DNA of 64,000 bases from Pseudodesulfovibrio profundus (lineage in GTDB: Bacteria; Desulfobacterota; Desulfovibrionia; Desulfovibrionales; Desulfovibrionaceae), in assembly GCF_900217235.1 (NCBI RefSeq), contig NZ_LT907975.1:186001-250000 (forward strand), written 5' to 3'. The translations under genes and the position numbers were made by a program. The notes under the pieces are model-generated. The model saw only the letters and a program-made list of their open reading frames with translations. It made no database searches and was not told the origin of the DNA. Below are positions 15,408 through 25,284 of the stretch, one piece after another (position 1 is the stretch's first letter; the number at the start of each line of letters is the position of its first letter).

Positions 15408-17513
15408 CTACAGTTCAACGGTTGCTGCTGATTGAATCTTCACATCCGCAGGTATTTCGGCCTGGGAGATGACTGGAAGTGTCGGTATGAAACGAGTCAG
15501 AAGTTGTGCAAATTGGCTTCTGATTTGAGGTGAAACCAGGAGAACCGGTGTGCCATCAGCAACCATTGCATCCTCCGTAGATCTGTTGATTGCCTGGATG
15601 ATCTGCTGGGCGACGCCGGGTTCGAGGGCAAGATAACCACCTTGTTCAGCGGGACGCATGGCTCCAGCAAGAATTTCATCAATTTGCGGGCTCATCGTGA
15701 TGATGGAAAGAGTACCATCTTCACCAACATACGGCTTGATGATGGTTCTACCCATCTTGGCACGGACAAACTCTGTCAACTGAGGCGGATCTTGTGTCGC
15801 AACACCGTAGTCAGCCAGAGTTTCGACAATGGTCAGCAGGTCGCGAATCGAAACGTTCTCTTCAACCAGTGATTGAAGAACCTTTTGGACTCCACCAAGG
15901 CTGAGTACGCCCGGTACGAGGCTTTCCACGGCCTTTGGAGCACGCTTGGAGAGGTTATCCAGCAGTTCCTGGACTTCCTGACGACCGAGGAACTCATGCA
16001 GATTGCGGCGAAAGACTTCGGTAAGGTGAGTCGCGATAACTGTGGAAGGATCAACCACAGTATATCCGGCCAGCATCGCTTCTTCCTTTTGCGCTTCTGG
16101 AATCCAGACTGCAGGAAGGTTGAATGCAGGCTCCACGGTTTCCACACCTTCGATACGGTGTTTGGCATCGCCCGGATCCATGGCGAGATAGTGATCGATC
16201 AGCAGTTCGGCCTGGGCTACAGGGTTGCCCTTGATGACCACCCGGTACTCTCCGGGCTTGAGCTGAAGATTGTCTCTGAGGTGGAGAGAAGGAACGACCA
16301 CACCCATGTCCAGAGCGAACTGACGGCGTATGGAGCGAATGCGAGACAGCAGGTTGCCGCTTTGTTCTTCGTCGACGAGGGGAATAAGTCCATATCCGAC
16401 TTCCAGTTCCAGCTGATCCAGAGGCAGGAGAGCCTGTACTTCTTCAGGAGTGTCGAGAGTTGCCTGTTCTGACCCGGATGAAGCTGAGTCATCTGCCTGG
16501 ACTTCAAGGTGAGCAAATCGCTTTTGAGAAAGATGTCCAACACCGAAGGTGATAGCAGCAAGCAACAAGAAAGGCAGAGTGGGCATTCCAGGTACTATTG
16601 CGAAAATAAGAAGGATGCCGGAGACAAGCTTGAGTGCGCGGTAGTGGAAGGACAGCTGCCCGATGAATTCCTCACCCATCTTTGCTTCGGCAGCAGCGCG
16701 AGATACGATGATACCTGCTGATGTGGAAATGATCAGTGAAGGGATCGTGGCAACAAGACCATCACCGATAGTCAGCAATGTGTATGTTTGCGCTGCATCC
16801 ATCCACTCCATGTCTTTTTGGATAATTCCAATAAGGAATCCACCAATGATATTGATGCAGGTAATCATGAAGCCGGCATTAACATCTCCAGAAACGAACT
16901 TACCAGCACCGTCCATTGCACCGTAGAAGTCTGCTTCTCTGCGCATGTACTGGCGCTTCTCGTTGGCCTCTTCCTCAGTGATCAGCCCTGCGTTAAGATC
17001 GGCCTCAACGGCCATCTGCTTACCGGGCATGGCATCCAAGGTGAATCGGGCTGCGACCTCTGCGATTCGTGTCGTACCAGTAACAATGACCTGCTTATTC
17101 AACAGAAAAAGGATCAGGAAAATGACGATACCGATGACATAGTTACCACCAACAACAAATTCACCGAAACTTTGAATGACGGAACCGGCTGCGTCAGTAC
17201 CTTCGTCACCATGGAGCAGGATAGCTCGTGTCGTTGCAACGTTCAAAGCCAGTCTCAGCAAGGTGGTGACCAAGAGGAGTGTGGGGAAAATCGAGAACTC
17301 AAGAGGGGATTCCATGAACATTGATGTGACCAGAACAACGAGTCCCAGCGAAATACTGACAGTCAGCATGAAATCGATAAAAAACGTTGGTAGTGGAATG
17401 AGCATCACAAACAGGATGACCACAACACCGCCAGCGAGAAGTAAGTCGCCTTGCTTGGCGAACTTGGAGTAGTCGATTTTTGATGACAGAGGAGCGTTGG
17501 AAGATTGAGACAT
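15408..17513 (-). CDS. flhA: Flagellar export protein FlhA
   Basis: 701 aa, full length. Eight membrane helices fill residues about 20-320; the FHIPEP-family cytoplasmic loop (AEVAARFTLDAMPGKQMAVE near 150-170) is present. The C-terminal cytoplasmic domain (about 355-690) binds chaperone-substrate complexes. Part of the proton-driven export gate with FlhB, FliP, FliQ and FliR. 66 nt separate it from flhB, the largest gap in the operon. Confidence 0.97.
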   Translation of the reverse strand: MSQSSNAPLSSKIDYSKFAKQGDLLLAGGVVVILFVMLIPLPTFFIDFMLTVSISLGLVVLVTSMFMESPLEFSIFPTLLLVTTLLRLALNVATTRAILLHGDEGTDAAGSVIQSFGEFVVGGNYVIGIVIFLILFLLNKQVIVTGTTRIAEVAARFTLDAMPGKQMAVEADLNAGLITEEEANEKRQYMRREADFYGAMDGAGKFVSGDVNAGFMITCINIIGGFLIGIIQKDMEWMDAAQTYTLLTIGDGLVATIPSLIISTSAGIIVSRAAAEAKMGEEFIGQLSFHYRALKLVSGILLIFAIVPGMPTLPFLLLAAITFGVGHLSQKRFAHLEVQADDSASSGSEQATLDTPEEVQALLPLDQLELEVGYGLIPLVDEEQSGNLLSRIRSIRRQFALDMGVVVPSLHLRDNLQLKPGEYRVVIKGNPVAQAELLIDHYLAMDPGDAKHRIEGVETVEPAFNLPAVWIPEAQKEEAMLAGYTVVDPSTVIATHLTEVFRRNLHEFLGRQEVQELLDNLSKRAPKAVESLVPGVLSLGGVQKVLQSLVEENVSIRDLLTIVETLADYGVATQDPPQLTEFVRAKMGRTIIKPYVGEDGTLSIITMSPQIDEILAGAMRPAEQGGYLALEPGVAQQIIQAINRSTEDAMVADGTPVLLVSPQIRSQFAQLLTRFIPTLPVISQAEIPADVKIQSAATVEL

Positions 17514-17579
17514 GTTTTTGACACCTCTTGGGCACTGTAGATTATCGTTGCCTGGAGGAAGTGTCTTGTCTGTAAGTCC

Positions 17580-18644
17580 TTAGCGTCTTTTGAATTTTTC
17601 CAGTTTCGCTAGGATGGCGGCTACTGCCTGAAAGAGTTCCTCCGGGATTGTTTCCCCGATTTCCACTTGTTTATACAAAGCGCGTGCCAAGGGTGGGTTG
17701 GCTTCAATTGGAATGTTGTTTTCTTTTGCAACTTCTTTAATTCGCTCAGCAACTCGGTTTACACCTTTGGCGAGAATCAACGGGGCAGGAGCAACCATGG
17801 CATCGTATTGCAAGGCAACTGCAAAGTGAGTGGGGTTGGTGATAACAACGTCGGCCTTGGGGATGTCCTGGAACATCCTGCTTGTCATCATCTCCATCAT
17901 TTTCTGCTTTTGGCGTTGCTTTATTTCTGGGTTACCTTCTGCCTGTTTGCGTTCGTCCTTGATCTCATCTTTGGTCATTTTCAACTCTTCCTCGTAATTC
18001 CAGCGCGTATACCACAGGTCAAACAATGCGATAATCATCATGGGAATGAGGGCGTAGTAGGCCATTTTATAACCGACAGCCAGCAGGTAGGTGGCTATGC
18101 CATGAGCGTTAGCATAAAATAGCGGAAGGAGGTTCGGAAGCTCCTGCTTGATTACAATATATGGAGCAATGCCAACGGCAATCGCCTGCCCGAGGCTTTT
18201 TCCTAGATTGACCAACGTTTTCGGGCTGAGGAACAGGCGTTTAAGCCCTCCGATAATATTGAAGAGTTTGCTAAATTTAGGTTTCAGGGGTTTCAGGGTC
18301 CAAAGTTTTCCGACCTGCATGCGCATTGTAACGAAGGAGACAACAAAGAGGACCAACAGGAATGGAAGAGTCATGATGGATATCTTCTGTAGTCCCCACG
18401 TAAAGAGGTTGTAGGCAACCTGTTTGTTGACTTCCAGATCGATGGCTTCTCGGAATGTCCACTCATAGATTTCAGTAAACTGTTCGTAATAAAAGCCAAT
18501 CAGAAAGCGTAGTGCCAATATTCCTGCCAGCAGGATGATCGTTTTTGAAAGCTCCTGACTTTTGGGAACACTGCCTTCCTTGCGCTGTTTGTTTCGCCTT
18601 TTGTCAGTGGCTTTTTCTGTTTTACTCGGATCTTTTTGCGCCAT
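17580..18644 (-). CDS. flhB: Flagellar export switch protein FlhB
   Basis: 354 aa. Four membrane segments between residues 30 and 210 and the autocleavage site NPTH at 270-273, which is used to switch export from rod/hook to filament substrates. N-terminus is the typical charged SKTEKATDKRRNKQRKEG. Its partner for the switch, a FliK-like protein, may be the one encoded at 9978-10796. 9 nt after fliR. Confidence 0.96.
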   Translation of the reverse strand: MAQKDPSKTEKATDKRRNKQRKEGSVPKSQELSKTIILLAGILALRFLIGFYYEQFTEIYEWTFREAIDLEVNKQVAYNLFTWGLQKISIMTLPFLLVLFVVSFVTMRMQVGKLWTLKPLKPKFSKLFNIIGGLKRLFLSPKTLVNLGKSLGQAIAVGIAPYIVIKQELPNLLPLFYANAHGIATYLLAVGYKMAYYALIPMMIIALFDLWYTRWNYEEELKMTKDEIKDERKQAEGNPEIKQRQKQKMMEMMTSRMFQDIPKADVVITNPTHFAVALQYDAMVAPAPLILAKGVNRVAERIKEVAKENNIPIEANPPLARALYKQVEIGETIPEELFQAVAAILAKLEKFKRR

Positions 18645-18653
18645 GACGAGTTC

Positions 18654-19445
18654 CTAAAAGTCTCCAGGGGATCCGGCTTTCATGATTGTGCGGAAGAGGA
18701 GTTCGATCTCCCTGAGGAAGTCCGTTACATAGATAGACATGATCGTGAAAATGAACGCGAGAAAAAAGAATCCGACAGAAATTTTGATAGGAAATCCAAG
18801 TACCAAAACATGCATTTGAGGAGCTGCTCTTGATATTAAGGCCAGCGAAAGGTCAACCAGAAATAAGGCGGCCATAATGGGGGCTGCGATCTTAATGGCA
18901 AGAACAAACATGAGGTTTGAGAATTCCAGAACGCTGTTTGAGACAGCAGGCGTAAGCAATAGGCCACCTGGGGGAATGTACTCAAAGCTGAGACCCAGGG
19001 CATTCAATAATGCCAGATGGCCGTTGAGCACCAGGAAGGTGAGCATGGTGCACATATACAGAAAATGAGCAGTGATCGCATTGGATACACCTGTAATTGG
19101 ATCAACAACGTTGACCATGGCAAATCCCATTTGGAAACCGATTATCTGGCCACCAAACTGAACGGCAGAGAAAAGAAAATGAACCAGCATGCCAAGCATC
19201 AAGCCAAGGATGAATTCTCCAAGTACCATGAGCAGGATGCCGAGCCCCGTAGAAGGGAACATTTCACCAGGGAAAGATAATTGAGGCCAAAGTGCGGCAG
19301 ACAACACAAGGACAAGTGCCGCCTTAACTGGCTTTGGAATGGATTTACCACCAAAAAAAGGCATCAGAAAAAGCACGATGCTAATTCTGAATAGGGTTAG
19401 CATGTAGCTGAGCATATCCCCGGGGCTAAATCCAAATATGTCCAT
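18654..19445 (-). CDS. fliR: Flagellar export protein FliR
   Basis: 263 aa, hydrophobic throughout with about six membrane helices; typical motifs are FRISIVLFLMPFFGG near the N-terminus, GFQMGFAMVNVVDP and the C-terminal GFPIKISVG. First gene of the operon as seen here (no upstream flagellar gene before the M23 peptidase gene). No clear RBS precedes the ATG at 19445. A sigma-54-like element lies immediately upstream. Confidence 0.95.
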   Translation of the reverse strand: MDIFGFSPGDMLSYMLTLFRISIVLFLMPFFGGKSIPKPVKAALVLVLSAALWPQLSFPGEMFPSTGLGILLMVLGEFILGLMLGMLVHFLFSAVQFGGQIIGFQMGFAMVNVVDPITGVSNAITAHFLYMCTMLTFLVLNGHLALLNALGLSFEYIPPGGLLLTPAVSNSVLEFSNLMFVLAIKIAAPIMAALFLVDLSLALISRAAPQMHVLVLGFPIKISVGFFFLAFIFTIMSIYVTDFLREIELLFRTIMKAGSPGDF

Positions 19446-19458
19446 AGTGTCGATCTCT

Positions 19459-19472
19459 GCAAAAGCTGAACC
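19459..19472 (-). promoter_or_regulatory. Possible sigma-54 promoter before fliR
   Basis: On the minus strand TGGTTC-N5-TTGCA has GG (19472-19471) and GC (19460-19459) spaced by exactly 10 nt. The predicted start of transcription, near 19447, leaves almost no leader before the ATG at 19445, which weakens the call. RpoN control of flagellar operons is common in polar flagellates. Confidence 0.3.
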
Positions 19473-19533
19473 AGAGCCTGGTACTCTTACCGTTTCGGTT
19501 GGTCGAAGCGTAACAGGAAATAATCTCTCGTCA

Positions 19534-19574
19534 AATAAATAACCCTCTTGGAAGGATGTAATCCAAGAGGGTTA
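19534..19574 (-). terminator. Terminator of the M23 peptidase gene
   Basis: 13-bp perfect stem TAACCCTCTTGGA/TCCAAGAGGGTTA (19540-19552, 19562-19574), loop of 9. On the minus strand a T-rich tract (TTATTTATTTG) follows. Confidence 0.8.
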
Positions 19575-19598
19575 CTGTATTGAACATGTATAAACAGG

Positions 19599-20504
19599 TT
19601 AGTTCAGTATGTATCGTTTGGGGTTCACCGGAACGCCGTTAAGTCGGACTTCATAGTGCAGGTGAGGTCCAGTGCTTCGTCCTGTATTGCCGACGTAGCC
19701 AATGAGCTCGCCACGAGTCACTGTTTTTCCGGATTTTACGGCAATTCTATGCAGGTGAGCAAAACGGGTTGTGAGGCTTGTGTTGTGCTTGAGTCGGATA
19801 CTCAAGCCGTAAGCACCATCCCGACCGGTGAAGCTGACGCTACCCCGGGCTGGAGCATAGACGGGTGTTCCGCGTGGGGAGGAAATGTCTATGCCTTTGT
19901 GGAACTCACGTTTGCCGGTGAAAGGTGAGGTTCTCCATGCAAAGCCGGAAGTAACCCAGCCGGATGTTGGCCAGATGGAAGGAGTCGCCTCAAGGATGTT
20001 CTGGTTGCTCCTCAAGGTGTGCATGATTTCTTGTTGCTTTACTTCTTCCAGTCGAGCTTCAACATTTAGTTGACGAAGGAATTCATGCATCTTTCGGGCA
20101 AGCAGTTCTTGTCTGTACAGAGGCAGATATCCTTTGGAAAAGTTTTCATTGGCTGGGCCGCCCTGAGGAGCGGTGGCCTGGCTGCCGTCCTGATCCAAGT
20201 TGATCATGACACGCAACTTGGAATCAAAGTCTCTGATTCTGTCCAGGTTGCTTTGGAGGGAAGATATTTTTTGTGACAGGCTGAGAAGTTGTGTCTTTTG
20301 TTCTTGTACAGTCTTTTCGGCCAGAGTGAGTCCTTTCTCCAGTCTTGCATGGTTGGAGTACTTCTCCCACAGCAAAACATTGCCTGCGGTAAGCCCAATC
20401 ATGAGGAGGAATAAGGAGGCAATAAACCATCCACGCACTTGAAATTTCTTACAAGTACCCTGTTTGTCTTTGAAGACAACTATTTGGTATTTTCTGAAAA
20501 GCAT
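19599..20504 (-). CDS. M23 family murein endopeptidase, membrane-anchored
   Basis: 301 aa. One transmembrane helix (about 26-47), a coiled coil (about 50-100) and a C-terminal LytM/M23 domain from about 195. Zinc ligands are visible in FHKGIDIS (His and Asp) and in the HxH of GPHLHYEVRLNG. Such proteins cleave peptidoglycan cross-links; the coiled coil plus anchor is the architecture of MepM-type enzymes and of divisome activators. Not in an obvious operon; located next to but transcribed separately from the flagellar operon. A role in flagellar passage through the wall is possible but only by neighbourhood. Confidence 0.85.
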   Translation of the reverse strand: MLFRKYQIVVFKDKQGTCKKFQVRGWFIASLFLLMIGLTAGNVLLWEKYSNHARLEKGLTLAEKTVQEQKTQLLSLSQKISSLQSNLDRIRDFDSKLRVMINLDQDGSQATAPQGGPANENFSKGYLPLYRQELLARKMHEFLRQLNVEARLEEVKQQEIMHTLRSNQNILEATPSIWPTSGWVTSGFAWRTSPFTGKREFHKGIDISSPRGTPVYAPARGSVSFTGRDGAYGLSIRLKHNTSLTTRFAHLHRIAVKSGKTVTRGELIGYVGNTGRSTGPHLHYEVRLNGVPVNPKRYILN

Positions 20505-20565
20505 AGCCTTTGCAGTTGGTTATAGAGTTGTGGCCAGCCAGGAGCAAGGCTGAAACAAACCTAAT

Positions 20566-21315
20566 CTAGGGTTTTTCACGTGTCAAGTCAACCTGTTGTC
20601 GCGTTATGGCATTGAAGATATTGTTCTTTATTCGCTTGTCGTTTTTCCACGCTGACCGGAGCCAGTCATGTACTTCGTCGCGTTTTGTAACGCCATTGGA
20701 AGGGCAGGTGTTTTCCCAGACGGGAAGTTCCCACTGATTGGCAGCTTTGATTACCGTTTTTTTATCCAGAAGCATGGTGGGGCGAATGACCTGCAGGTTG
20801 CCGCCAAAGAACGATTCACTTGCCGACATGCCGTCGGCCCGTCCATTTTGCAGGATATTCATGAAGAACGTGACAACATTGTCGTCGGCATTGTGACCGA
20901 AGGCCAAGTGGGTAAGGCCATAGTCTCTGCATAGTTCGAACAGTCGCTTCCTTCGAAGCATGCTGCAGTAAAAGCAGGGGGAGTTCTTGCGATTCTCTTC
21001 AGAGTGAGCACGGGGGCCATAATCCGTAAGCTCTACGTGGAGCGATACACCGTGGTCAGCGCACCAATCCACCAATGGAGCATGTGATTCGTTGTCAAAG
21101 CCTGCATTGATGTGCAGCGCCATCAACTCTACCGGGAACGGCATTATGGCTTTACGAATAGTTAAGACCTTGAGCATGAGAAAGCTGTCGACACCTCCGG
21201 ACGCGGCTACGCCAATTCTCGCCCCATGATTAACCATTTCGGTTTGTTGCATGAGTTTGCCGGTTGCCGAAACACACTTCTTCTGCGCAAAGGTAAGTTT
21301 GCCCCAAGATGCCAT
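20566..21315 (-). CDS. TtcA-like PP-loop tRNA thiolation enzyme
   Basis: 249 aa from the ATG at 21315, chosen because GGGGAGG lies about 11 nt upstream; the longer reading frame to 21438 adds residues with no family similarity. PP-loop SGGVDS at 39-44 binds ATP; CFYC (Cys114, Cys117) and a third cysteine in NTCPSNG near 209 are positioned to hold the [4Fe-4S] cluster of TtcA. TtcA makes 2-thiocytidine at tRNA position 32. The specific base is inference, as TtcA/TuiA relatives differ in target. Confidence 0.82.
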   Translation of the reverse strand: MASWGKLTFAQKKCVSATGKLMQQTEMVNHGARIGVAASGGVDSFLMLKVLTIRKAIMPFPVELMALHINAGFDNESHAPLVDWCADHGVSLHVELTDYGPRAHSEENRKNSPCFYCSMLRRKRLFELCRDYGLTHLAFGHNADDNVVTFFMNILQNGRADGMSASESFFGGNLQVIRPTMLLDKKTVIKAANQWELPVWENTCPSNGVTKRDEVHDWLRSAWKNDKRIKNNIFNAITRQQVDLTREKP

Positions 21316-21485
21316 TAGTTTTCTTCCTCCCCGATGGTGCTTGTCGTCTGTGATACCCGCCAGTGGAGCCAGATAGATTATTCCCGCTTGACTTGCAAGC
21401 GCTCTTTGAGGCATTTTATCAAGCTTCCTCAACGTCACTTGGCTAATAGGCCAAAGAGTTTCTGCTTTTCCGTCGGAGGGATGAT

Positions 21486-22826
21486 TTGAAACGGATTTCG
21501 TTTGTGGTCAGTATAGTCATCCTGGCGGTTGTCGCCGGTGTGGGGTATTGGTTCAATACAATAGAAAAAAGGGATTTTGACAATTCTTCCTGGTTGTCGA
21601 GTCCTGGCGATGATGTGCGTTCAATTCAAGTCCAAGGCGCAAAGGGTTCAATTCTGCTTGAAACTGTCAAGGGCGGGTGGAAGGCGCGAGTCCCAAGTAC
21701 CTCGGATGATATTACTGCTCACGCCCTGCCGGACAGGGTTGCTGAATATGTGCAGCGTATAACGGAGATCGCACCATATCGTTCCGTTGTTGGCTTTGAT
21801 CGAGGTGGCCCTGAAGCGTATGGGCTGGAGTCGCCACAGTTGGTTGTGACGTTGTCTTTTGCCAAGGCCAATAGCGAGAATCTGACTATTAAAATGGCTC
21901 CGGCGGATAACGGCAGCGTATATGCTTGGAGTTCTCGAAGCCCCTCACTTGTGTATGAGTTCGATAAAGACGTTTTGGGATTGTTGGATGTTGAAACTGG
22001 TTGGTTTTTAGATAAGCGTGTTTTCCAGTTTGACGAGAAGGCAATAACACGGTTGCAACTTCTTCAGCCTTTTGGTTCCAGTTGGTTGGTAGAAAAGCGC
22101 AAAGATGGATACTTTTTCAATTTGCCGGGCTACCTGAAAGACGAGCCTGCATCAAACTCCCAATTGAATCTTTATATTCACTCGCTGGCTTTGCTCAGGG
22201 CAAATAGTCTTGTGATGGAGCCGGTTAGTTTTGATAATAAAATACCGTCGCTGACCCTTCGTGTATGGTCCGGCGAAAAAGAAGCGCCTTCGACGGTTGC
22301 TTTTTATGCCGTTGAAGGAGCACCTGATATTTACATGGGGAAATCCTCATGGCTAACGGTGCCGTTTATCTTGGACGGACAAAGTGTTGCACAGTTAACC
22401 CGTAGTGCTTTTGATATTCAGGGACGTTCCGTTCTCAAGCTGGATATCGGAAAGGTCGCACGTTTTATTGTCATGCATGGTAGAGCTGAATATGAAATGC
22501 AGCGTGGTGAAAAGAGTTGGCGGCTTCTCGGGGTAGAAAAAGATATACCCGGCATTGACATGTTCCTCTGGCGATTTACAGAGTTACAGTTTGAAGCATT
22601 ACCGCTCAACAATCTTCCCGCTACAGCCATGCCCTTGCTTTACTGCAAGCTGGTTGACGAAAAGGGTGGAGCATTGGCGGAGATTACGTTTTATGCTGAC
22701 CCCAAGTTGCCCCAGGGGCAATGTTGGATGAAAAACGGTGACGGGATGTATTATCCTGTCTCAAGTAGACTACTCAAGGATTTGCAGGGAATGTTTCCTG
22801 CCAACGTTTCATCGGCCGACGGTTGA
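21486..22826 (+). CDS. DUF4340 domain-containing protein
   Basis: 446 aa from a TTG start with GGAGG 6 nt upstream. An N-terminal transmembrane segment or uncleaved signal (residues 4-22, ISFVVSIVILAVVAGVGYW) is followed by repeated beta-rich DUF4340 units, each with ITRLQL/VARFIV-type strands and a Trp-rich WLLxG pattern. In many bacteria DUF4340 lies with a Gld-type ABC exporter; none is adjacent here. It is followed by rpoZ after 39 nt. Function unknown; an exported or periplasmic protein is expected. Confidence 0.75.
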   Translation: MKRISFVVSIVILAVVAGVGYWFNTIEKRDFDNSSWLSSPGDDVRSIQVQGAKGSILLETVKGGWKARVPSTSDDITAHALPDRVAEYVQRITEIAPYRSVVGFDRGGPEAYGLESPQLVVTLSFAKANSENLTIKMAPADNGSVYAWSSRSPSLVYEFDKDVLGLLDVETGWFLDKRVFQFDEKAITRLQLLQPFGSSWLVEKRKDGYFFNLPGYLKDEPASNSQLNLYIHSLALLRANSLVMEPVSFDNKIPSLTLRVWSGEKEAPSTVAFYAVEGAPDIYMGKSSWLTVPFILDGQSVAQLTRSAFDIQGRSVLKLDIGKVARFIVMHGRAEYEMQRGEKSWRLLGVEKDIPGIDMFLWRFTELQFEALPLNNLPATAMPLLYCKLVDEKGGALAEITFYADPKLPQGQCWMKNGDGMYYPVSSRLLKDLQGMFPANVSSADG

Positions 22827-22865
22827 GAAACGCCTGTAAAGGATCTATTCTTAAGGAGAATAATT

Positions 22866-23099
22866 ATGGCACGCATTACAGTTGAAGATTGTCTGGCTCA
22901 GGTCAGCAACCGCTTTCTCATTACGCAGATGGGCATTAAACGCGTCAAGCAGTATCGCGAAGGTTACGAGCCTCTTGTTGAAAGCAAGAACAAGGAGATC
23001 GTAAGCTCCTTGCGTGAAATTGCTGCGGGCAAAATCCTTCCGGATCGTCCCATTGCTGAGGCCAACATTGATATTCCTTCTGAGGATGCTGACAAGTAG
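22866..23099 (+). CDS. rpoZ: RNA polymerase omega subunit
   Basis: 77 aa. The N-terminus [29 protein letters not shown] is the standard omega signature; it aids folding of beta-prime and, in proteobacteria, contributes to the ppGpp site. AAGGAG at 22854-22859 is the RBS. dnaJ starts 2 nt after its stop. Confidence 0.95.
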   Translation: MARITVEDCLAQVSNRFLITQMGIKRVKQYREGYEPLVESKNKEIVSSLREIAAGKILPDRPIAEANIDIPSEDADK

Positions 23100-23101
23100 T
23101 C

Positions 23102-24223
23102 ATGGCAAAACGCGATTACTACGAGCTTCTCGGTGTTTCTCAGGATGCTTCAGAGTCTGAAATAAAGACAGCGTACCGTAAGCTTGCCTTTAAATATCAC
23201 CCTGATCGCAATCAGGATGATCCCGAGGCTGAAGCCAAGTTCAAAGAAGCTGCGGAAGCATATGAAGTCTTGGGGAATGCGGAAAAGCGTCAGACATACG
23301 ACCGCTTCGGACATGAAGGGGTCAGTGGCAACGGTTTCTCCGGATTTTCCAGTAATGAAGATGTTTTCGGTGCTTTCAGTGACATCTTTGGGGAAATGTT
23401 TGGGTTTTCCGCTGCAGGTGGACGAGGTGGTGCAAACAGGCCGCGTCCCGGGGCGGATTTGCGGTACAATCTGGACATTACTTTCCGCGAAGCTGCACAG
23501 GGTGCTGAAGTTGATATCCAGCTTCCTGTCGAGCAGAAATGTGACACCTGTGATGGCTCAGGTTCTTCACCGGGTACACAGCCTGATACATGCCCGCAAT
23601 GTGGTGGGGCAGGTAGTGTTCAGCAGGCTCAAGGTTTCTTCCGTATTTCTGTAACCTGTCCCAACTGTCGTGGAGCAGGTCAGATCATAACTGATCCATG
23701 TGACGATTGTATGGGACGTGGCTCGGTTATACGGGAAAAGGACCTCAAAGTTCGTATTCCGGCTGGTGTGGATAACAATTCCCGACTTCGTCTTCGAGGC
23801 GAAGGTGAGGCTGGCTTCAATGGTGGCCCTCCCGGTGATCTTTATGTTGTGATACATGTTGAACCGGATAAGGTGTTTCAGCGACAAGGCCAGAACCTTA
23901 TTATCAGCCGCGAAATAACTTTTGTTGAAGCAGCCCTTGGGCATCGATTGGAAGTTCCCACGTTGGAAGAGCCTGTTGATCTCGATATTCCCAAGGGAAC
24001 GCAAAGCGGTGAGGTTTTCCGTTTGCGCGGTCTTGGGCTGCCACACTTGGGGAGCACGCATAAAGGCGATCTGCTTGTAGAGGTCACGGTTAAGACCCCG
24101 ACGAGCATCAATAGTCGTCAGGAAGAGTTGCTCAAAGAGTTTGCGGAGATCGAGGCCGGTAAACTGACCAACAAGGCCAAAGGCTTTTTCAAGAAAGCGA
24201 AAGACAAGGTAATGGGTGAATAA
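23102..24223 (+). CDS. dnaJ: Chaperone DnaJ
   Basis: 373 aa, full type I architecture: J domain with HPD at about 33-35, Gly/Phe-rich linker (75-125), four zinc motifs [24 protein letters not shown] and CDDCMGRG between about 145 and 210, and the beta-sandwich substrate domains. It stimulates DnaK, which is not in the window. The grouping with rpoZ and moaC rather than dnaK-grpE is a lineage-specific arrangement. Its 3' end is 1 nt from the chosen moaC start. Confidence 0.97.
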   Translation: MAKRDYYELLGVSQDASESEIKTAYRKLAFKYHPDRNQDDPEAEAKFKEAAEAYEVLGNAEKRQTYDRFGHEGVSGNGFSGFSSNEDVFGAFSDIFGEMFGFSAAGGRGGANRPRPGADLRYNLDITFREAAQGAEVDIQLPVEQKCDTCDGSGSSPGTQPDTCPQCGGAGSVQQAQGFFRISVTCPNCRGAGQIITDPCDDCMGRGSVIREKDLKVRIPAGVDNNSRLRLRGEGEAGFNGGPPGDLYVVIHVEPDKVFQRQGQNLIISREITFVEAALGHRLEVPTLEEPVDLDIPKGTQSGEVFRLRGLGLPHLGSTHKGDLLVEVTVKTPTSINSRQEELLKEFAEIEAGKLTNKAKGFFKKAKDKVMGE

Positions 24224-24224
24224 C

Positions 24225-24704
24225 GTGTCTGACGGCTTTTCGCACATGGATGATGATGGCAATGCCAGGATGGTTGACGTTTCAAGCAAAAAGGACAGCG
24301 CACGTACTGCCATTGTCCGGTGTTTGATACGTCTTGCTCCAGAAACTTTGCAATTGCTCAAGGAAAATGCATTGCCCAAAGGTGATGTATTGACAACTGC
24401 CAAAATTGCCGGGATTCAGGCTGCGAAACGCACGTCTGATTTGATTCCCATGTGCCATCCGTTGCCAATCTCTTATGTAGATATTCGCTTTAATGTGGTT
24501 GATAGCGAGTCTGTCATTGAGTTGGAGGCCGAGGTTCGCACCAGTTACAAGACGGGTGTAGAAATGGAGGCTTTGGTTGCTGCCCAGATGGCTGCTGCAA
24601 CCATCTACGATATGTGCAAAGCCGTTCAAAAGGACATTGTTATTGATGCTTGTCGCCTAGTATACAAAAGTGGCGGTAAAAGCGGTACATTCGTTAGCGA
24701 ATAG
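24225..24704 (+). CDS. moaC: Cyclic pyranopterin monophosphate synthase
   Basis: 159 aa from GTG at 24225, preferred because the resulting start ([20 protein letters not shown]) aligns with the usual MoaC N-terminus; an in-frame GTG at 24216 overlapping dnaJ is the alternative. MoaC acts after MoaA in the first step of molybdopterin synthesis. Family motifs [29 protein letters not shown] (signature around 47-75), [10 protein letters not shown] and MCKAVQK are present. Molybdopterin or tungstopterin enzymes such as formate dehydrogenases are expected in sulfate reducers. Confidence 0.95.
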   Translation: MSDGFSHMDDDGNARMVDVSSKKDSARTAIVRCLIRLAPETLQLLKENALPKGDVLTTAKIAGIQAAKRTSDLIPMCHPLPISYVDIRFNVVDSESVIELEAEVRTSYKTGVEMEALVAAQMAAATIYDMCKAVQKDIVIDACRLVYKSGGKSGTFVSE

Positions 24705-24762
24705 ACTGCCTGCCACTGTCTGATTCTTGCTGGGGTGCTTTGGTACTCCGCGAAGAGAATGA

Positions 24763-24804
24763 AAGACCAGTACCCATGATCATGGGTACTGGTCTTGTTT
24801 TGTT
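24763..24804 (+). terminator. Terminator after moaC
   Basis: Perfect 34-nt palindrome at 24763-24796 (half-site AAGACCAGTACCCATGA) followed by GTTTTGTT. It lies between convergent genes and may act in both directions. Confidence 0.85.
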
Positions 24805-24828
24805 ATGGTTCTGCTTGTATCGCGTTTG

Positions 24829-25113
24829 TTAGAAACGAGATTTGGCTGATTTGATGGCCTCATCAAGGTAGTCCCAAGCTCCCTGGAGTCCAACTTTCAA
24901 ATCTTGCCAAGCGCTATCTCCAGCCTGTTGGAACTCTTCGATTTTGGCTTTGGCCTCTTCCCGACGCTCTTTCAACTTGGCAATTTCGTCTTTGTACTTG
25001 ATTCGAAGATCGGCTTCAGTTCCTTTTGCTTTGGCTTCCAGGCGAGAGACCTCGGCATTGAGTTCGTCCACCTTAGCTTTTATCTTCTGTACAATTTCTT
25101 CACGGTTCGACAT
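24829..25113 (-). CDS. Small coiled-coil protein (sll1863-like)
   Basis: 94 aa. Residues 5-65 form a continuous charged coiled coil (heptads of Lys/Glu with Val, Leu, Ile). The C-terminal 30 residues, with AWQDLKVGLQGAWDYLDEAIKSA, match the short tail seen in stress-associated coiled-coil proteins related to sll1863. No signal or membrane segment. RBS AGGAGT before the ATG. Monocistronic; function unknown. Confidence 0.65.
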   Translation of the reverse strand: MSNREEIVQKIKAKVDELNAEVSRLEAKAKGTEADLRIKYKDEIAKLKERREEAKAKIEEFQQAGDSAWQDLKVGLQGAWDYLDEAIKSAKSRF

Positions 25114-25284
25114 GAGTGTACTCCTTCATGTTTGCTATTATCAATTTCCAGCATTCGATAACATTACTGTAAGGGTACATGAAAAAGAGGCTTTGTCAAA
25201 GAAGCTCGAGTTCTTATTCTGGTACTGAAGGCTTATAAACCAGTTGGTCTATGGAGTCTCAAACAAAACAGGACTGTCTGCAAG

